IMG/VR virus record: IMGVR_UViG_3300024346_000160
Location: 1 to 42,010 of that record
Length of the DNA stretch: 42,010 nucleotides
Direction: 5' to 3' (one strand)
DNA from: a virus
The notes under the pieces were generated by a model. It did no database searches, had not been told where the DNA came from, and saw only the letters and a program-made list of their open reading frames with translations. Both the position numbers and the translations under genes were made by a program. How positions within the stretch are numbered: position 1 is the stretch's first letter; each line of letters starts with the position of its first letter. This document shows positions 9,193-18,644 of the stretch, piece after piece.

Positions 9193-12100
9193 TTATGCAA
9201 AATACACAGTTACTGATTTAGTATAAAATGGATTTGAGAGGAAAGTCCAAGTTATTACCATACTGCCTGCTGTAGCAACAACTGGTATAGTTACATCCCC
9301 TGTCGTAGTATTAACAGCTGGGTTACCCCCCGTGAAACTACCCGTAACAATTGTTACGTTCGTTAAATTATATTTAGGTGAATAGTCTGTAAAGGTTTTA
9401 ACGGTGCTATCGGTATATGTTGCAGTCCAATCACCAGCTTTAACTATGTTTCCAGCATTAAGTGGTGTTGTAACAGAACCAAGACCAGATGTAATAGTAG
9501 CATTTTTGTTTGGACTGCCATCTGTCATAGTACCAAATGTACCTCTTAGTGTACCATTTGATAGATACACCGCGCCAACTGGTGCTATACGACTTGGCAC
9601 GTGTTGAATAGCATTAAACAAATACGTAGCGCCAACATACCATAATTGATTTACTCTAATACCATCAGGGTAAACATAAATTGGATGTGAAAAGATAAAC
9701 TCGCCGTATGAACTAATTGTACCAAGTAATACATCTTCAAGTACTGTTAATGATGGACTATCTGTTAAGACGCCAGCCAATAGTTGCTGTTTAACAATAA
9801 CCTTACTACCTGGAATCCAACCTTGCCCAGTGACATATTTTGGTTCAGCAAAAGGTGTATACAGATAAAAATCTTTTGTCTTTGGTGATGTAATGGAATT
9901 ATCCATTCCACCAAAATCACTTTCTTTTCCAGCTAATTGAATTTTAAAGTATGGTAGAGCGAGTTCTTTACGAGCCGCAGTGTTTATATTTGAACCAAAA
10001 TTTACGTCTGTTTTAAACGTTGGTACTGTAGTGCCCTTAGCAGATCCTGCTGTAATTACAGTAAGTCGTTTTGCATATGTAATATATGTGTCTACGGGAA
10101 CTTTATCAAAGAACGCATACATTTTAGTGTTAGGCTTAAAGGCTGCGCCCTTAAACATTACACTTCGTGCACGCATATATGGAATTATGTTAACGGACAC
10201 CAATTTGTCATTAATAACAGAAGTTTTTGTACTGGATTCAATGCGTGTATTAGTACCAACTGCACGAGTAGTAATAGACTGTGACGTCACCACACCAACT
10301 TCATCTGCCTTCTTTACAGCACCATCTGATGTTACAAAAAGACGACCGGCTGTATTAACTGTTGATACTCCAGACCAAGTTTCTTGCCACGAATTCCATA
10401 CAGTACCTAAAACACCTGAAGCTACAGCTGCATTAACAACGGCGTCATATTGTCCATTGTCATTAATAATAACATCAGGACTACGCGTTACTTCAAACCA
10501 AGTATCTGACCACGGTGTTAATTCAACATCACCAATAAAACTATATGAATCAAATGGATTAACAGATTCAGTATGTGAAGCACGTAATTGTTTTACTAGA
10601 GGAACCGTAGAAGCAATCTTTAATGTAACTAAATCACCGTTAACAGAATATGGTTGAGCAAGCGCGCTTCTATTTAAGAGAGAGTTAGTAGACTCTACTA
10701 AAGAGATTTGTTGTTGAACAAATGAAGGGCGGAGTTCGTTATTTGTAGAATCAATTGATGCAATCCAATCAGGTGAAGTGGTATCACCAATACCTTGACC
10801 AGTAAATGCATCAACAATAAAACCATTCTGAGGACGTTCAATGCCATACTGATCATATGACTTTATCGCTAATGTGTTTTGTTCAAGTTCTGATAGCGAT
10901 GCGTAATATTCTAAGTTTTTAACGCGATTTTCAATCTTACCGATGTCTCGCATCGTATAACGTTTATTTTCTACCTTTTCACATATAACAGAATTAGTAT
11001 TCGCATTGAATGTATACGGTTCAATATATAACTTATACAAACCCATAGCATTAGTTGGTGAAATTGGTTCACTTGGATTTGCAGACGGCACACCTTCTGT
11101 AATAATATATTTACCAGTAGAATCAAGTGATAACTTATCTGTTCTACCTAGATAATAATTATATGATATAGTAGTCTCTTCGCCATACACCGGCACTACT
11201 GGTAGCGCCATGCCTAATACTGGTATAGCATTAGTACCTGTATTAGTTTTAGTTGGCCTAAAATCTATAGAATTAATTATAGTCTTGCTTAGTTGATTAT
11301 AGTATAATGAAGAATATGAATCAATAGTAGAATAATCACCGCCAGATCTAGCAAAATATGAATATGATGCGTAGACAGTACCACCGGTAATCTTAGCAAT
11401 ACCAAGATTAGCAGTAAGAGTACCACTTGCAACAGAACTACTTACAGTAACAGTAAATGCTGTCGTTGTGGTTACTGTTATTACCCAAGTACCATTAAAT
11501 TTAACTTGTTCAGTTCCAGTTGCATCACTTATTACTATAATATCGCCAGTAGTTAAATTATGTGGAACAAATGTGTTTATAGTAGCAGTAGTACTAGCTG
11601 CACCAATAAAACTAAGTGGTACTACATCTATTAGATAAGCACCTACATTAAGTTTAAGTGATGCTAAATCATAGTGAGTATCGCGTTGCCCGTTATCTAG
11701 TGTGAATTTACTGGTTATATCAATTGCACCAGTTCCAGTGCCCTTCATAATACTTTGAATCTCAAAAGCATCAGCTTTTAATAATGGTGCAATACTAGTT
11801 GCTACAGTTGGTGCACTCGATACAATAGTTGAGGTAAGTTCACCTGCAGCATTAGTAATAGTTTTTGTTATTGGTGATGCGCCAGTGCTTTTCTTTATTG
11901 CGTAAATTAATTCAAAAGTGCCACCACCCGCTACAGTAATAGCAGAAATTGTATCGGTACCAGTTCCGGCTATACTAGTAATAGCTATCGGCGCGCCGGT
12001 GCTAGTACTAATAGCTATATAATTTTTGAATAGTGCAGAAGTGATGTCACTACTAAAGGCAGTGAATAGATAACTTGGTCTTTGAATCGTGGCACTTCCT

Positions 12101-14118
12101 GATGTTAATATACCTGATCTTTCGTAAAATGTATACTGTACATTTGATGTAGACTTTACTGCATACTTTGGAATTAAGTATGTGGAATTTGTCAATGCAG
12201 GAAGATATAGATCAGTCTTTACACGTGAGATATTACTTCCTACCAAAACTGTAGGTGAAACTGCCGTAGTTGTTGCGGCCGAAATAGTCAAAGAAGTGTT
12301 ACTAGCAATAGCGGTGACTTGATACTGTGTATCAGTACCACCACTGTTAATAGTTACATAGTCATATTGTACTAATTGACTTAGAAATAAAGTATTAATA
12401 CCAGTTATAGTTGTAGTACTAGAAGCATTAAGAGTTCCAGTTAACAATATGTTTGATGGTACTACTCTAGCAGAGAATCGAGTTAATGCAGTACCTCCAA
12501 TACTTGAAAATAAGTATTTTGCTTCACGAGCAAAGTCTTTACCGGAAACAATAACCATATTGAACAAGAATACTTTATAGACAGCAGTAGCACCAACGGT
12601 TCCTGAATGATATTGTATCTGTTTAATCCTTGCTGTAGCAATCGCAGTAGTACCAACAATTCCCGCAGCTGCATACGCATTATAGAAAGTAACATCAGTG
12701 TCAATCTTTGGTAGATAATTTACAGCAGTAACTAAAATGTAATTTCCAGGGCTAGTGTCAATAGAAATAGTTTCTGTACTAGAACTAGTTCTTGCTTTAT
12801 TCAAAGTCAAATATTCAGTGGCAGCCTTTTCAATCTCATACCCTCTAACATAAGCCTTTGAAGGATCTACGGCCAATGAAATCTTTGTTGTATCTGGAGT
12901 AATATCAACTTCTGGTGTAAGACTACTTGTTATAATTGGTTGCGCAATAGTGCCTAGTTTATCACTTAATAGTTTTACACCATCATTTAAGCCATAATTA
13001 TATACAGGTGAATTATCAAGAAGCCAATTACTTGCAACTGTAAATGCGGCAGAACCTGATGCTGATGTATGACCTAGAATACATGTATAATAATACGTGT
13101 CACTGTTTACAATATCACCAATGATATATGTTGTTGAATTAACCCATGCACCCCTATAGTTATTCCTATAGTCTTGTAATTTAATAGAAAAATCATTAAC
13201 TGTGTAATCACCAGATTCATCATATGTTCGGCGCGCCAACATATTATCAATCTCATTATACACAGTTTTATTTAAGATAAACTGTATTTCACCAGATTCT
13301 AATGTTAGAAGTGGAATAAAAGTCGTTGTATCGATAGTCTGTGTAATGGGGACAGTTTTTAGCTTTAAGTCAATGCTATAACGTGCTGCACCAGGGGCAG
13401 AATAATTATAAGATCCAAGAGCATTATCTAATAGATTTTCGTCTGTCTCTGGATACACAACAGTTTCAATAACGTCAAGGCCAACTTTAATTGTTGGTGT
13501 TGATGTATATTTTGATAAGATAATATTTTGTGCTTCAACCAATACAAAATTATCTTTAATGTAATACACGCCAGATTCTATATACGCTGTAGAACCAACG
13601 CCAATAAAGTTTGCATCAGTAGTATAGTCTTCTACAAGAAGTGTAAATCCAGTGCCATCAGAGCGCGTTAATGTTTCACCTGTGGTAAAGGTATTACTAT
13701 TAGCGCCGGCACGAGTATATTTTACAAATAAAGTGTCTGCATCTGTGCCACTCAATGCAGATGTTTGTAAAACTATAGCCTCAGCACCAGAAGTTGTTCC
13801 GGTATACTTATATCCAACTGGATTAATAGATGATGAAGATGATAGTAACGAGGTTGATGTACTAGTACCATCAGCAAGAAAAGATTTTAATTTAACATAC
13901 GATGTGTTAACACTATAAAACAACTGGCCAGGAATTACCATAGCGCCATTGACGAATATATGATCGCCATGACGTTTAATCTGTTGTTGAAGAATTGTTT
14001 GTAGTTGAGTTAATTCACGAGCCTGAACCGCGTAACCAGCGCGAAATAAAATTCTATAATATTTGTCTGATGCGGCATAATCATCAAAGAATGGTTGAAC
14101 ATTAAAATTTAGTGCCAT
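9193..14118 (-). CDS. DUF4815 virion protein (baseplate-tail fibre connector, gp9/gp10 position)
   Basis: A 1641-aa structural protein, the largest in the window. The N-terminus carries the DUF4815 signature: NVQPFFDDY, RILFRAGYAVQARELTQLQ, GAMVIPGQLF. It follows gp8, the place held by genes 9-12 in T4, and probably forms part of the outer baseplate that anchors fibres. At least three small modules seem to have been inserted: a carbohydrate-binding-like module at about residues 321-367 (WVNSTTYIIGDIV, YYYTCILGHTS); a module at about 559-626 (TLFLSQLVQYDYVTINSGGT); and a module at about 841-907 (VPHNLTTGDIIVISDA). The last two are of kinds seen repeatedly in phage virion proteins. The C-terminal 130 residues (YSPKYNLTNVTIV) look Ig-like. 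The Shine-Dalgarno is weak. Confidence 0.8.
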   Translation of the reverse strand: MALNFNVQPFFDDYAASDKYYRILFRAGYAVQARELTQLQTILQQQIKRHGDHIFVNGAMVIPGQLFYSVNTSYVKLKSFLADGTSTSTSLLSSSSSINPVGYKYTGTTSGAEAIVLQTSALSGTDADTLFVKYTRAGANSNTFTTGETLTRSDGTGFTLLVEDYTTDANFIGVGSTAYIESGVYYIKDNFVLVEAQNIILSKYTSTPTIKVGLDVIETVVYPETDENLLDNALGSYNYSAPGAARYSIDLKLKTVPITQTIDTTTFIPLLTLESGEIQFILNKTVYNEIDNMLARRTYDESGDYTVNDFSIKLQDYRNNYRGAWVNSTTYIIGDIVNSDTYYYTCILGHTSASGSAAFTVASNWLLDNSPVYNYGLNDGVKLLSDKLGTIAQPIITSSLTPEVDITPDTTKISLAVDPSKAYVRGYEIEKAATEYLTLNKARTSSSTETISIDTSPGNYILVTAVNYLPKIDTDVTFYNAYAAAGIVGTTAIATARIKQIQYHSGTVGATAVYKVFLFNMVIVSGKDFAREAKYLFSSIGGTALTRFSARVVPSNILLTGTLNASSTTTITGINTLFLSQLVQYDYVTINSGGTDTQYQVTAIASNTSLTISAATTTAVSPTVLVGSNISRVKTDLYLPALTNSTYLIPKYAVKSTSNVQYTFYERSGILTSGSATIQRPSYLFTAFSSDITSALFKNYIAISTSTGAPIAITSIAGTGTDTISAITVAGGGTFELIYAIKKSTGASPITKTITNAAGELTSTIVSSAPTVATSIAPLLKADAFEIQSIMKGTGTGAIDITSKFTLDNGQRDTHYDLASLKLNVGAYLIDVVPLSFIGAASTTATINTFVPHNLTTGDIIVISDATGTEQVKFNGTWVITVTTTTAFTVTVSSSVASGTLTANLGIAKITGGTVYASYSYFARSGGDYSTIDSYSSLYYNQLSKTIINSIDFRPTKTNTGTNAIPVLGMALPVVPVYGEETTISYNYYLGRTDKLSLDSTGKYIITEGVPSANPSEPISPTNAMGLYKLYIEPYTFNANTNSVICEKVENKRYTMRDIGKIENRVKNLEYYASLSELEQNTLAIKSYDQYGIERPQNGFIVDAFTGQGIGDTTSPDWIASIDSTNNELRPSFVQQQISLVESTNSLLNRSALAQPYSVNGDLVTLKIASTVPLVKQLRASHTESVNPFDSYSFIGDVELTPWSDTWFEVTRSPDVIINDNGQYDAVVNAAVASGVLGTVWNSWQETWSGVSTVNTAGRLFVTSDGAVKKADEVGVVTSQSITTRAVGTNTRIESSTKTSVINDKLVSVNIIPYMRARSVMFKGAAFKPNTKMYAFFDKVPVDTYITYAKRLTVITAGSAKGTTVPTFKTDVNFGSNINTAARKELALPYFKIQLAGKESDFGGMDNSITSPKTKDFYLYTPFAEPKYVTGQGWIPGSKVIVKQQLLAGVLTDSPSLTVLEDVLLGTISSYGEFIFSHPIYVYPDGIRVNQLWYVGATYLFNAIQHVPSRIAPVGAVYLSNGTLRGTFGTMTDGSPNKNATITSGLGSVTTPLNAGNIVKAGDWTATYTDSTVKTFTDYSPKYNLTNVTIVTGSFTGGNPAVNTTTGDVTIPVVATAGSMVITWTFLSNPFYTKSVTVYFA

Positions 14119-14158
14119 GCTTTTCTCTTATTAAGTTGTTTGTCGTAAACAATGCATA

Positions 14159-17100
14159 TTAAAACTTTAGTGTAGTCTTAATAATTATGCCTTGCTCAGC
14201 ACTAAATTCAAAATATGATTCATTTGATACGTAGAGCAGTTTACCAGTATATTTATTCACGCCTGGAGTACTTATAATGCCAACACCCGTAGAAGGAACA
14301 TTATATGCTGCATTATTTCTAGAAACCGCAGTCAACGCAGAGTTAAATGAACTAATGATTTGAGATCCTAATGGTTGTAAAATAACCGTCCCTGAAGCTA
14401 ATCCTGTGCTTTCACCATCACCATAAAAATTCACTACTCTAAATTTCTTAATGCCACCATCAACAACATATTCTAGAATTTCATCTAAAACTAAACCTGC
14501 CAAACTTGTAAAATTCACGGTATATGCAACTACGTCTTTATCTCCTCGATAGGCCGAGGTTGAATCAAATTGACTTGGATTCTTTAAGAAAGTAAATTGA
14601 CGATAATCTTGTGCTACATTAGTTAATACATCGGTGATGAAAGGATCTTTCTTCAATGTTGTATTTATTGATAGTGTATCTGCATATAGTTCGGTTACAG
14701 CATTAAATCCATGACCATTAGCTGGAGGCAAACATACGTACGCTGTGGCCGCTGTAGTTATATTACCAGTAGTTGTAAATACTACATTAGCATATGTATA
14801 TCCAACACCCGGTTCAGTGACAACAACTCGGATAATACGCGAATTAAGCATAACAGCATTAGCAACACAACCACTACCATCACCTGTTACAGTCACGGTG
14901 ACGTCACCACTATATTGATTTAATGTTGGATTTGTTACTACTATTTTATAAATTGCCCCATCGCCAGACCAAGCAGCGCCTTCAACAATAGATTGATCAG
15001 AGATAAAATTTGAACCCGATATAATAGGTCTAATGATTGCGCCTGCGCCAGATCCTATTACAGTTAATATTGCGCGCGTATATCGTTGGCCTGGTGAATC
15101 AACAACTACATCAATTACTTGTCCTGCGCTATTGACAACAGGTGTAAATATAGCGCCATCACCATCACCTGTTACAGTAATAGTTGTGCTAGTTGCAGCA
15201 CCATATAATTTTCCAGGATCAGTGATGTTAACCCTAACGACAGAACCATTGAATAATACTGGTGATACAGTTGCTGGACCAGGCGCTGCAACAGGCCCAT
15301 AGATGCCAACACCTAATTGTGTAGCACGTGTATCTACTACAGTTAATGTTGGGGCTGTTAAGTATCCACTTCCAGGATCGGTGATAGTAACATGGTCAAT
15401 ATATCCACTTGAAGATACTGCCGGTACAAATACACCACCACCAATAGAAATAGAAACTGTATCACCTGATACGTAACCTGTTCCTGAATTTACTATAGTA
15501 TAGTTAGTAATTGTGCCAGCGTCATCCATAACTGGTGTAATTACTGCGCCAGATCCAGTACTAGTAATAATTCTAACAGTAGCACCTTTAGTATATCCAA
15601 CACCACCAGATAATCCTGACATTAATGAAACAGTAAATGTTTTTGATCCATCTGTATTCAAATCAGCGAGAGTTGTAACATCAAAAGAACCAATAGTTGA
15701 ATTAATTACAAATGAACCGGTGGTTCTAAAAAAATCAGAATTAGTTGTAGTGCCATGATTAATCATCCAGTACAATGTTGTACCTTCGCGATTAACTTGG
15801 CCAGTACCAGTTCCAACGCCAGTTGCAACAAATATTGTGCCAGCTATCGGTTGACCCGTAATAGTAGTTGCTGCAGCAACGGTTTGACTGGTGCTAATAG
15901 TATATGTACCAGTGCCGCCAGTTCCTGTACCAAGTGCCGTGATATATGTACCAGCAACAATACTACCCCCAGTAATATATGTGCCAATAGCTAGAGCACC
16001 AGATGTTACTGCAGATACAGTAAGTGTTGTTGTAGATATAGTGCCGGTCACCACTGCTGTAGATGCAGCTCCAATGGCATTAAAATTAGTTGTTCCTAGA
16101 GATACAATTTTATATTGTAATCCTGGTGTAATAGTAGTAGCATTAATAGTGCCACCAATTACTGAAACATTAAACGTAGAAGTAACACCTTCGTTCATCG
16201 ATGTTGGTTGCGATGAAAAACTATATACAGCTGATGCTGCTGATACGTCAACGATAGTTACTGATGTAGATGTAGCTACAATTGTACCAGTAATAGATCC
16301 AGTTCTAATGCTTACTGTAAAACTTCTAGAACCATCATTGATAAGATCAGAAATAGGAGTAATATTAAAAGATCCAGTATTACTTGTTATAGTAAATGAT
16401 CCAGATAACGCTGTAAAATCTGCGTTTGAACTACTAATATTATTAACAGTAAAATATAGCGTTGTAGCATTAGCTACGTTAACAGTAGTAATAGTAAAAG
16501 AGCCTGCAGAACCTTCATTGATAGAAGTAGGAGTAGTAGAAAATGTATAAGTTGTTCCGGGTGTTATTGATGTATCATTAATCGTGCATACATTAGATGT
16601 AGCTACAATTGTACCAGTAACAGATCCAGTTCTAACACTAATTGTAAAAGTTTCAGGACCTTCTGTTGTAAGATCAGATGCTAGTGTTACTGTAAAAGAT
16701 CCAGCATTATTAGTTATGGTAAATGATCCGGATGGCGAAGAAAAATCAGCATTAGAAGTACTAATGTTATTAACTGCCCAATATAGAGTCGTACCATTAG
16801 CAATGCCAACTGTGTTGATACTGAATAAGCCACTGCTACCTTCATCAGTTGATTGCGCAATTGAATATACTAATGTTGGAGTTAGTGATGTATCTATAAG
16901 TGTAACTGATGTAGATGTAGCTACAATTGGACCTGTGGTAGATCCAGTCCTAATACTTACAGTAAAAGTTTGACTTCCTTCTGTTAAATTATCTGCAGTA
17001 GGAGTAATAGTAAATGATCCGGTGCCAGAAATCGCAGATCCAGTTATAACAACAGATCCAGAAGATGCAACGAAATCTGCATCACTTGTTGTAACATGAT

Positions 17101-18169
17101 TAATTTTATAAAATAGAGTTGTACCGGCCGTTACTTTAGTAGTATTAAATGTAAACGTACCAGGTGTAGTTTCATTGAATGAACCAGGCGGAGAAACAAA
17201 TGTATATGTTGCATCACTAGCAGTTTGAGATGTATCTGCAATAGTTACTGTATTAGACGTAAGAAGTATTGTACCAGTGTTAGTAGATGTTACGCTTGCA
17301 ATACCACCAGTTCCAGTTAATGTTTTTGTTGCACTGGCGCCGCTACCAGTAGTAGTACCACCAGAAACAGTGATTGTTGTATTTTGCACACCACTATAAC
17401 CTGAACCAGAATTAACGACGGCAATTGATTCTATGGAACCATTATTATAAAAACTATCAGTAAGTGCTTGCTGTACCGGTATATTAACTAGAGATGAAAA
17501 TTTATAACTTTTGAAAGATGGTATATTATACATATACTTCCATAGATAACCATCGCTGGTTCTAAATGGATAGTATGCGTTGCCAGTTGGTTTATCTATT
17601 GACGCCACATTTGCGTTATCTAAGCATTTATAAACATTATTATCAGAAGTTACAACATAAAAATTTCGGCCACGCATCACCACAGTGTGATCCCAGAATG
17701 GATACGTGGTGCCAGTTACCCAGTTATAGCGTGTAGTTACTAGTGATACATCATTACCAACGATCTTCTTTAGATAAAGAATATTATTTCTAATATCAGT
17801 ATCTTCTTTAGAAGAATCAACAGATGTAGCTGATGTAATAGTAGTTGATGCAACACTCTGACTATTATTAACTATGTAAGTACCAACATTACCAGTACCG
17901 GTACCAACTGCAGTAATAAATGTATTTTCAGTTATACCTATACCTGTAATATACGTATTAGCCGTAATTGTACCTACACCAACCGCGGTTACAGTTAATG
18001 TAGTTCCAGATATAAAACCCGTAAATGATAATGGTATTACTAAGTCGCCCCCGCCCCACGGTTCGATCTTCCCAAGACCATAGTAGTAATTAGATCTCTG
18101 GTAATAGATGTCATTTAGCATCAAAGATGCTAATTCTGTATGAAATTCTGATCGAATAAGGCTAGGCAT
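14159..18169 (-). CDS. gp8: baseplate wedge protein gp8, greatly expanded by inserted repeats
   Basis: A 1336-aa protein. T4 gp8 is about 330 aa. The gp8 core is visible at both ends. The N-terminal core holds [15 protein letters not shown] (26-39), [14 protein letters not shown] (140-153), [20 protein letters not shown] (179-198), [17 protein letters not shown] (204-220) and [15 protein letters not shown] (230-244). The C-terminal core holds [20 protein letters not shown] (1177-1196). Between them are a four-unit array of about 107-residue Calx-beta-like repeats (about 296-852), with the last unit broken by a nested insert (about 680-792), then GSGY/GDGDGA-type repeats (about 870-1120) usual in aquatic phage gp8. 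A further small inserted module lies at 54-113. gp8 joins gp7, gp10 and gp6 in each wedge; the extra domains probably project outward. The core assignment is firm; the function of the inserts is not known. Confidence 0.85.
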   Translation of the reverse strand: MPSLIRSEFHTELASLMLNDIYYQRSNYYYGLGKIEPWGGGDLVIPLSFTGFISGTTLTVTAVGVGTITANTYITGIGITENTFITAVGTGTGNVGTYIVNNSQSVASTTITSATSVDSSKEDTDIRNNILYLKKIVGNDVSLVTTRYNWVTGTTYPFWDHTVVMRGRNFYVVTSDNNVYKCLDNANVASIDKPTGNAYYPFRTSDGYLWKYMYNIPSFKSYKFSSLVNIPVQQALTDSFYNNGSIESIAVVNSGSGYSGVQNTTITVSGGTTTGSGASATKTLTGTGGIASVTSTNTGTILLTSNTVTIADTSQTASDATYTFVSPPGSFNETTPGTFTFNTTKVTAGTTLFYKINHVTTSDADFVASSGSVVITGSAISGTGSFTITPTADNLTEGSQTFTVSIRTGSTTGPIVATSTSVTLIDTSLTPTLVYSIAQSTDEGSSGLFSINTVGIANGTTLYWAVNNISTSNADFSSPSGSFTITNNAGSFTVTLASDLTTEGPETFTISVRTGSVTGTIVATSNVCTINDTSITPGTTYTFSTTPTSINEGSAGSFTITTVNVANATTLYFTVNNISSSNADFTALSGSFTITSNTGSFNITPISDLINDGSRSFTVSIRTGSITGTIVATSTSVTIVDVSAASAVYSFSSQPTSMNEGVTSTFNVSVIGGTINATTITPGLQYKIVSLGTTNFNAIGAASTAVVTGTISTTTLTVSAVTSGALAIGTYITGGSIVAGTYITALGTGTGGTGTYTISTSQTVAAATTITGQPIAGTIFVATGVGTGTGQVNREGTTLYWMINHGTTTNSDFFRTTGSFVINSTIGSFDVTTLADLNTDGSKTFTVSLMSGLSGGVGYTKGATVRIITSTGSGAVITPVMDDAGTITNYTIVNSGTGYVSGDTVSISIGGGVFVPAVSSSGYIDHVTITDPGSGYLTAPTLTVVDTRATQLGVGIYGPVAAPGPATVSPVLFNGSVVRVNITDPGKLYGAATSTTITVTGDGDGAIFTPVVNSAGQVIDVVVDSPGQRYTRAILTVIGSGAGAIIRPIISGSNFISDQSIVEGAAWSGDGAIYKIVVTNPTLNQYSGDVTVTVTGDGSGCVANAVMLNSRIIRVVVTEPGVGYTYANVVFTTTGNITTAATAYVCLPPANGHGFNAVTELYADTLSINTTLKKDPFITDVLTNVAQDYRQFTFLKNPSQFDSTSAYRGDKDVVAYTVNFTSLAGLVLDEILEYVVDGGIKKFRVVNFYGDGESTGLASGTVILQPLGSQIISSFNSALTAVSRNNAAYNVPSTGVGIISTPGVNKYTGKLLYVSNESYFEFSAEQGIIIKTTLKF
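15614..17284 (-). repeat. tandem Calx-beta-like domain repeats inside gp8 (4 units, permuted)
   Basis: This stretch encodes residues about 296-852 of gp8. Each full unit runs: N/DEG-x-S-x-x-FTI, (A)N-x-TTLY(F/W)xVNNIS, SNADF, (L)SGSFTIT, GSF-x-(I/V)T, (D)GS-x-(S/T)FTVS(I)[15 protein letters not shown]-x-D-x-S. Units begin near residues 320, 434, 541 and 648. The array opens with only the last part of a unit ([17 protein letters not shown], from about 298) and closes just before that part is reached (FTVSLMSG, 845-852), so it holds four unit-equivalents in permuted phase. Unit 4 is broken by a nested insert at about 15794-16132. Confidence 0.75.
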
Positions 18170-18177
18170 GTTAGACT

Positions 18178-18642
18178 TTAGCTAATTGTGATGGTCCAAT
18201 TAATGGTAAGCGTATCATTTGCGTCTTTATTTACAGCATTAAATGTGGTATGACATAACAAGATGCCGCCAGATTGTGCAGTAAAAATTCCAGCTTCTGT
18301 AAGCGCTGCCGTACCTACACCACCTGCAAATGTATTACTATAAGTAATTTTATTAACATCGGCACCAGTTCCCATTGTAGAACTTAATGCTCCGTTTACT
18401 CTAGTGCTAGCAGCTTCAGTAAACAGTGTTTGTTGAGTACCACCAACGGTACCAGAACCAGTACCTAATGCCATATGTGTTGGAGCTACTGCAGTTGTAG
18501 TTACCATTATACGTTGTGCAATTAGACTTTTACCTAAAGTGGTAATTGCATTAGGAACAGTGCGTTGTTCTTTAATATTTCCAAATTGATCGCGAAGAAC
18601 TATGTTTAGTTCACCGTTTGGTTTAATTTTATCATTGATCAT
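18178..18642 (-). CDS. conserved virion protein
   Basis: A 154-aa protein beginning with [19 protein letters not shown], followed by [16 protein letters not shown] and a middle part with [10 protein letters not shown]. This plan (an N-terminal description of a field quantity, the ALGTGSG phrase, a C-terminal TLTINWTI(T/S)) is seen in small virion proteins of many tailed phages. It sits between the gp7-position protein and gp8, which suggests it belongs to the baseplate wedge or its periphery. AGGA lies about 9 bases ahead of the ATG. The exact role is unknown. Confidence 0.7.
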   Translation of the reverse strand: MINDKIKPNGELNIVLRDQFGNIKEQRTVPNAITTLGKSLIAQRIMVTTTAVAPTHMALGTGSGTVGGTQQTLFTEAASTRVNGALSSTMGTGADVNKITYSNTFAGGVGTAALTEAGIFTAQSGGILLCHTTFNAVNKDANDTLTINWTITIS

Positions 18643-18644
18643 GA

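Noticed and set aside
9980-10657. A 225-codon open frame on the plus strand inside the DUF4815 gene
   Set aside because: It is antisense to a clear long gene, has biased hydrophobic composition typical of a mirror frame, and no ribosome site.
15891-16973. Long open frames on the plus strand opposite the gp8 repeats
   Set aside because: They arise because the Thr/Ser/Val-rich repeats lack stops in the antisense frame; their sequences repeat in the same phase as the real gene.
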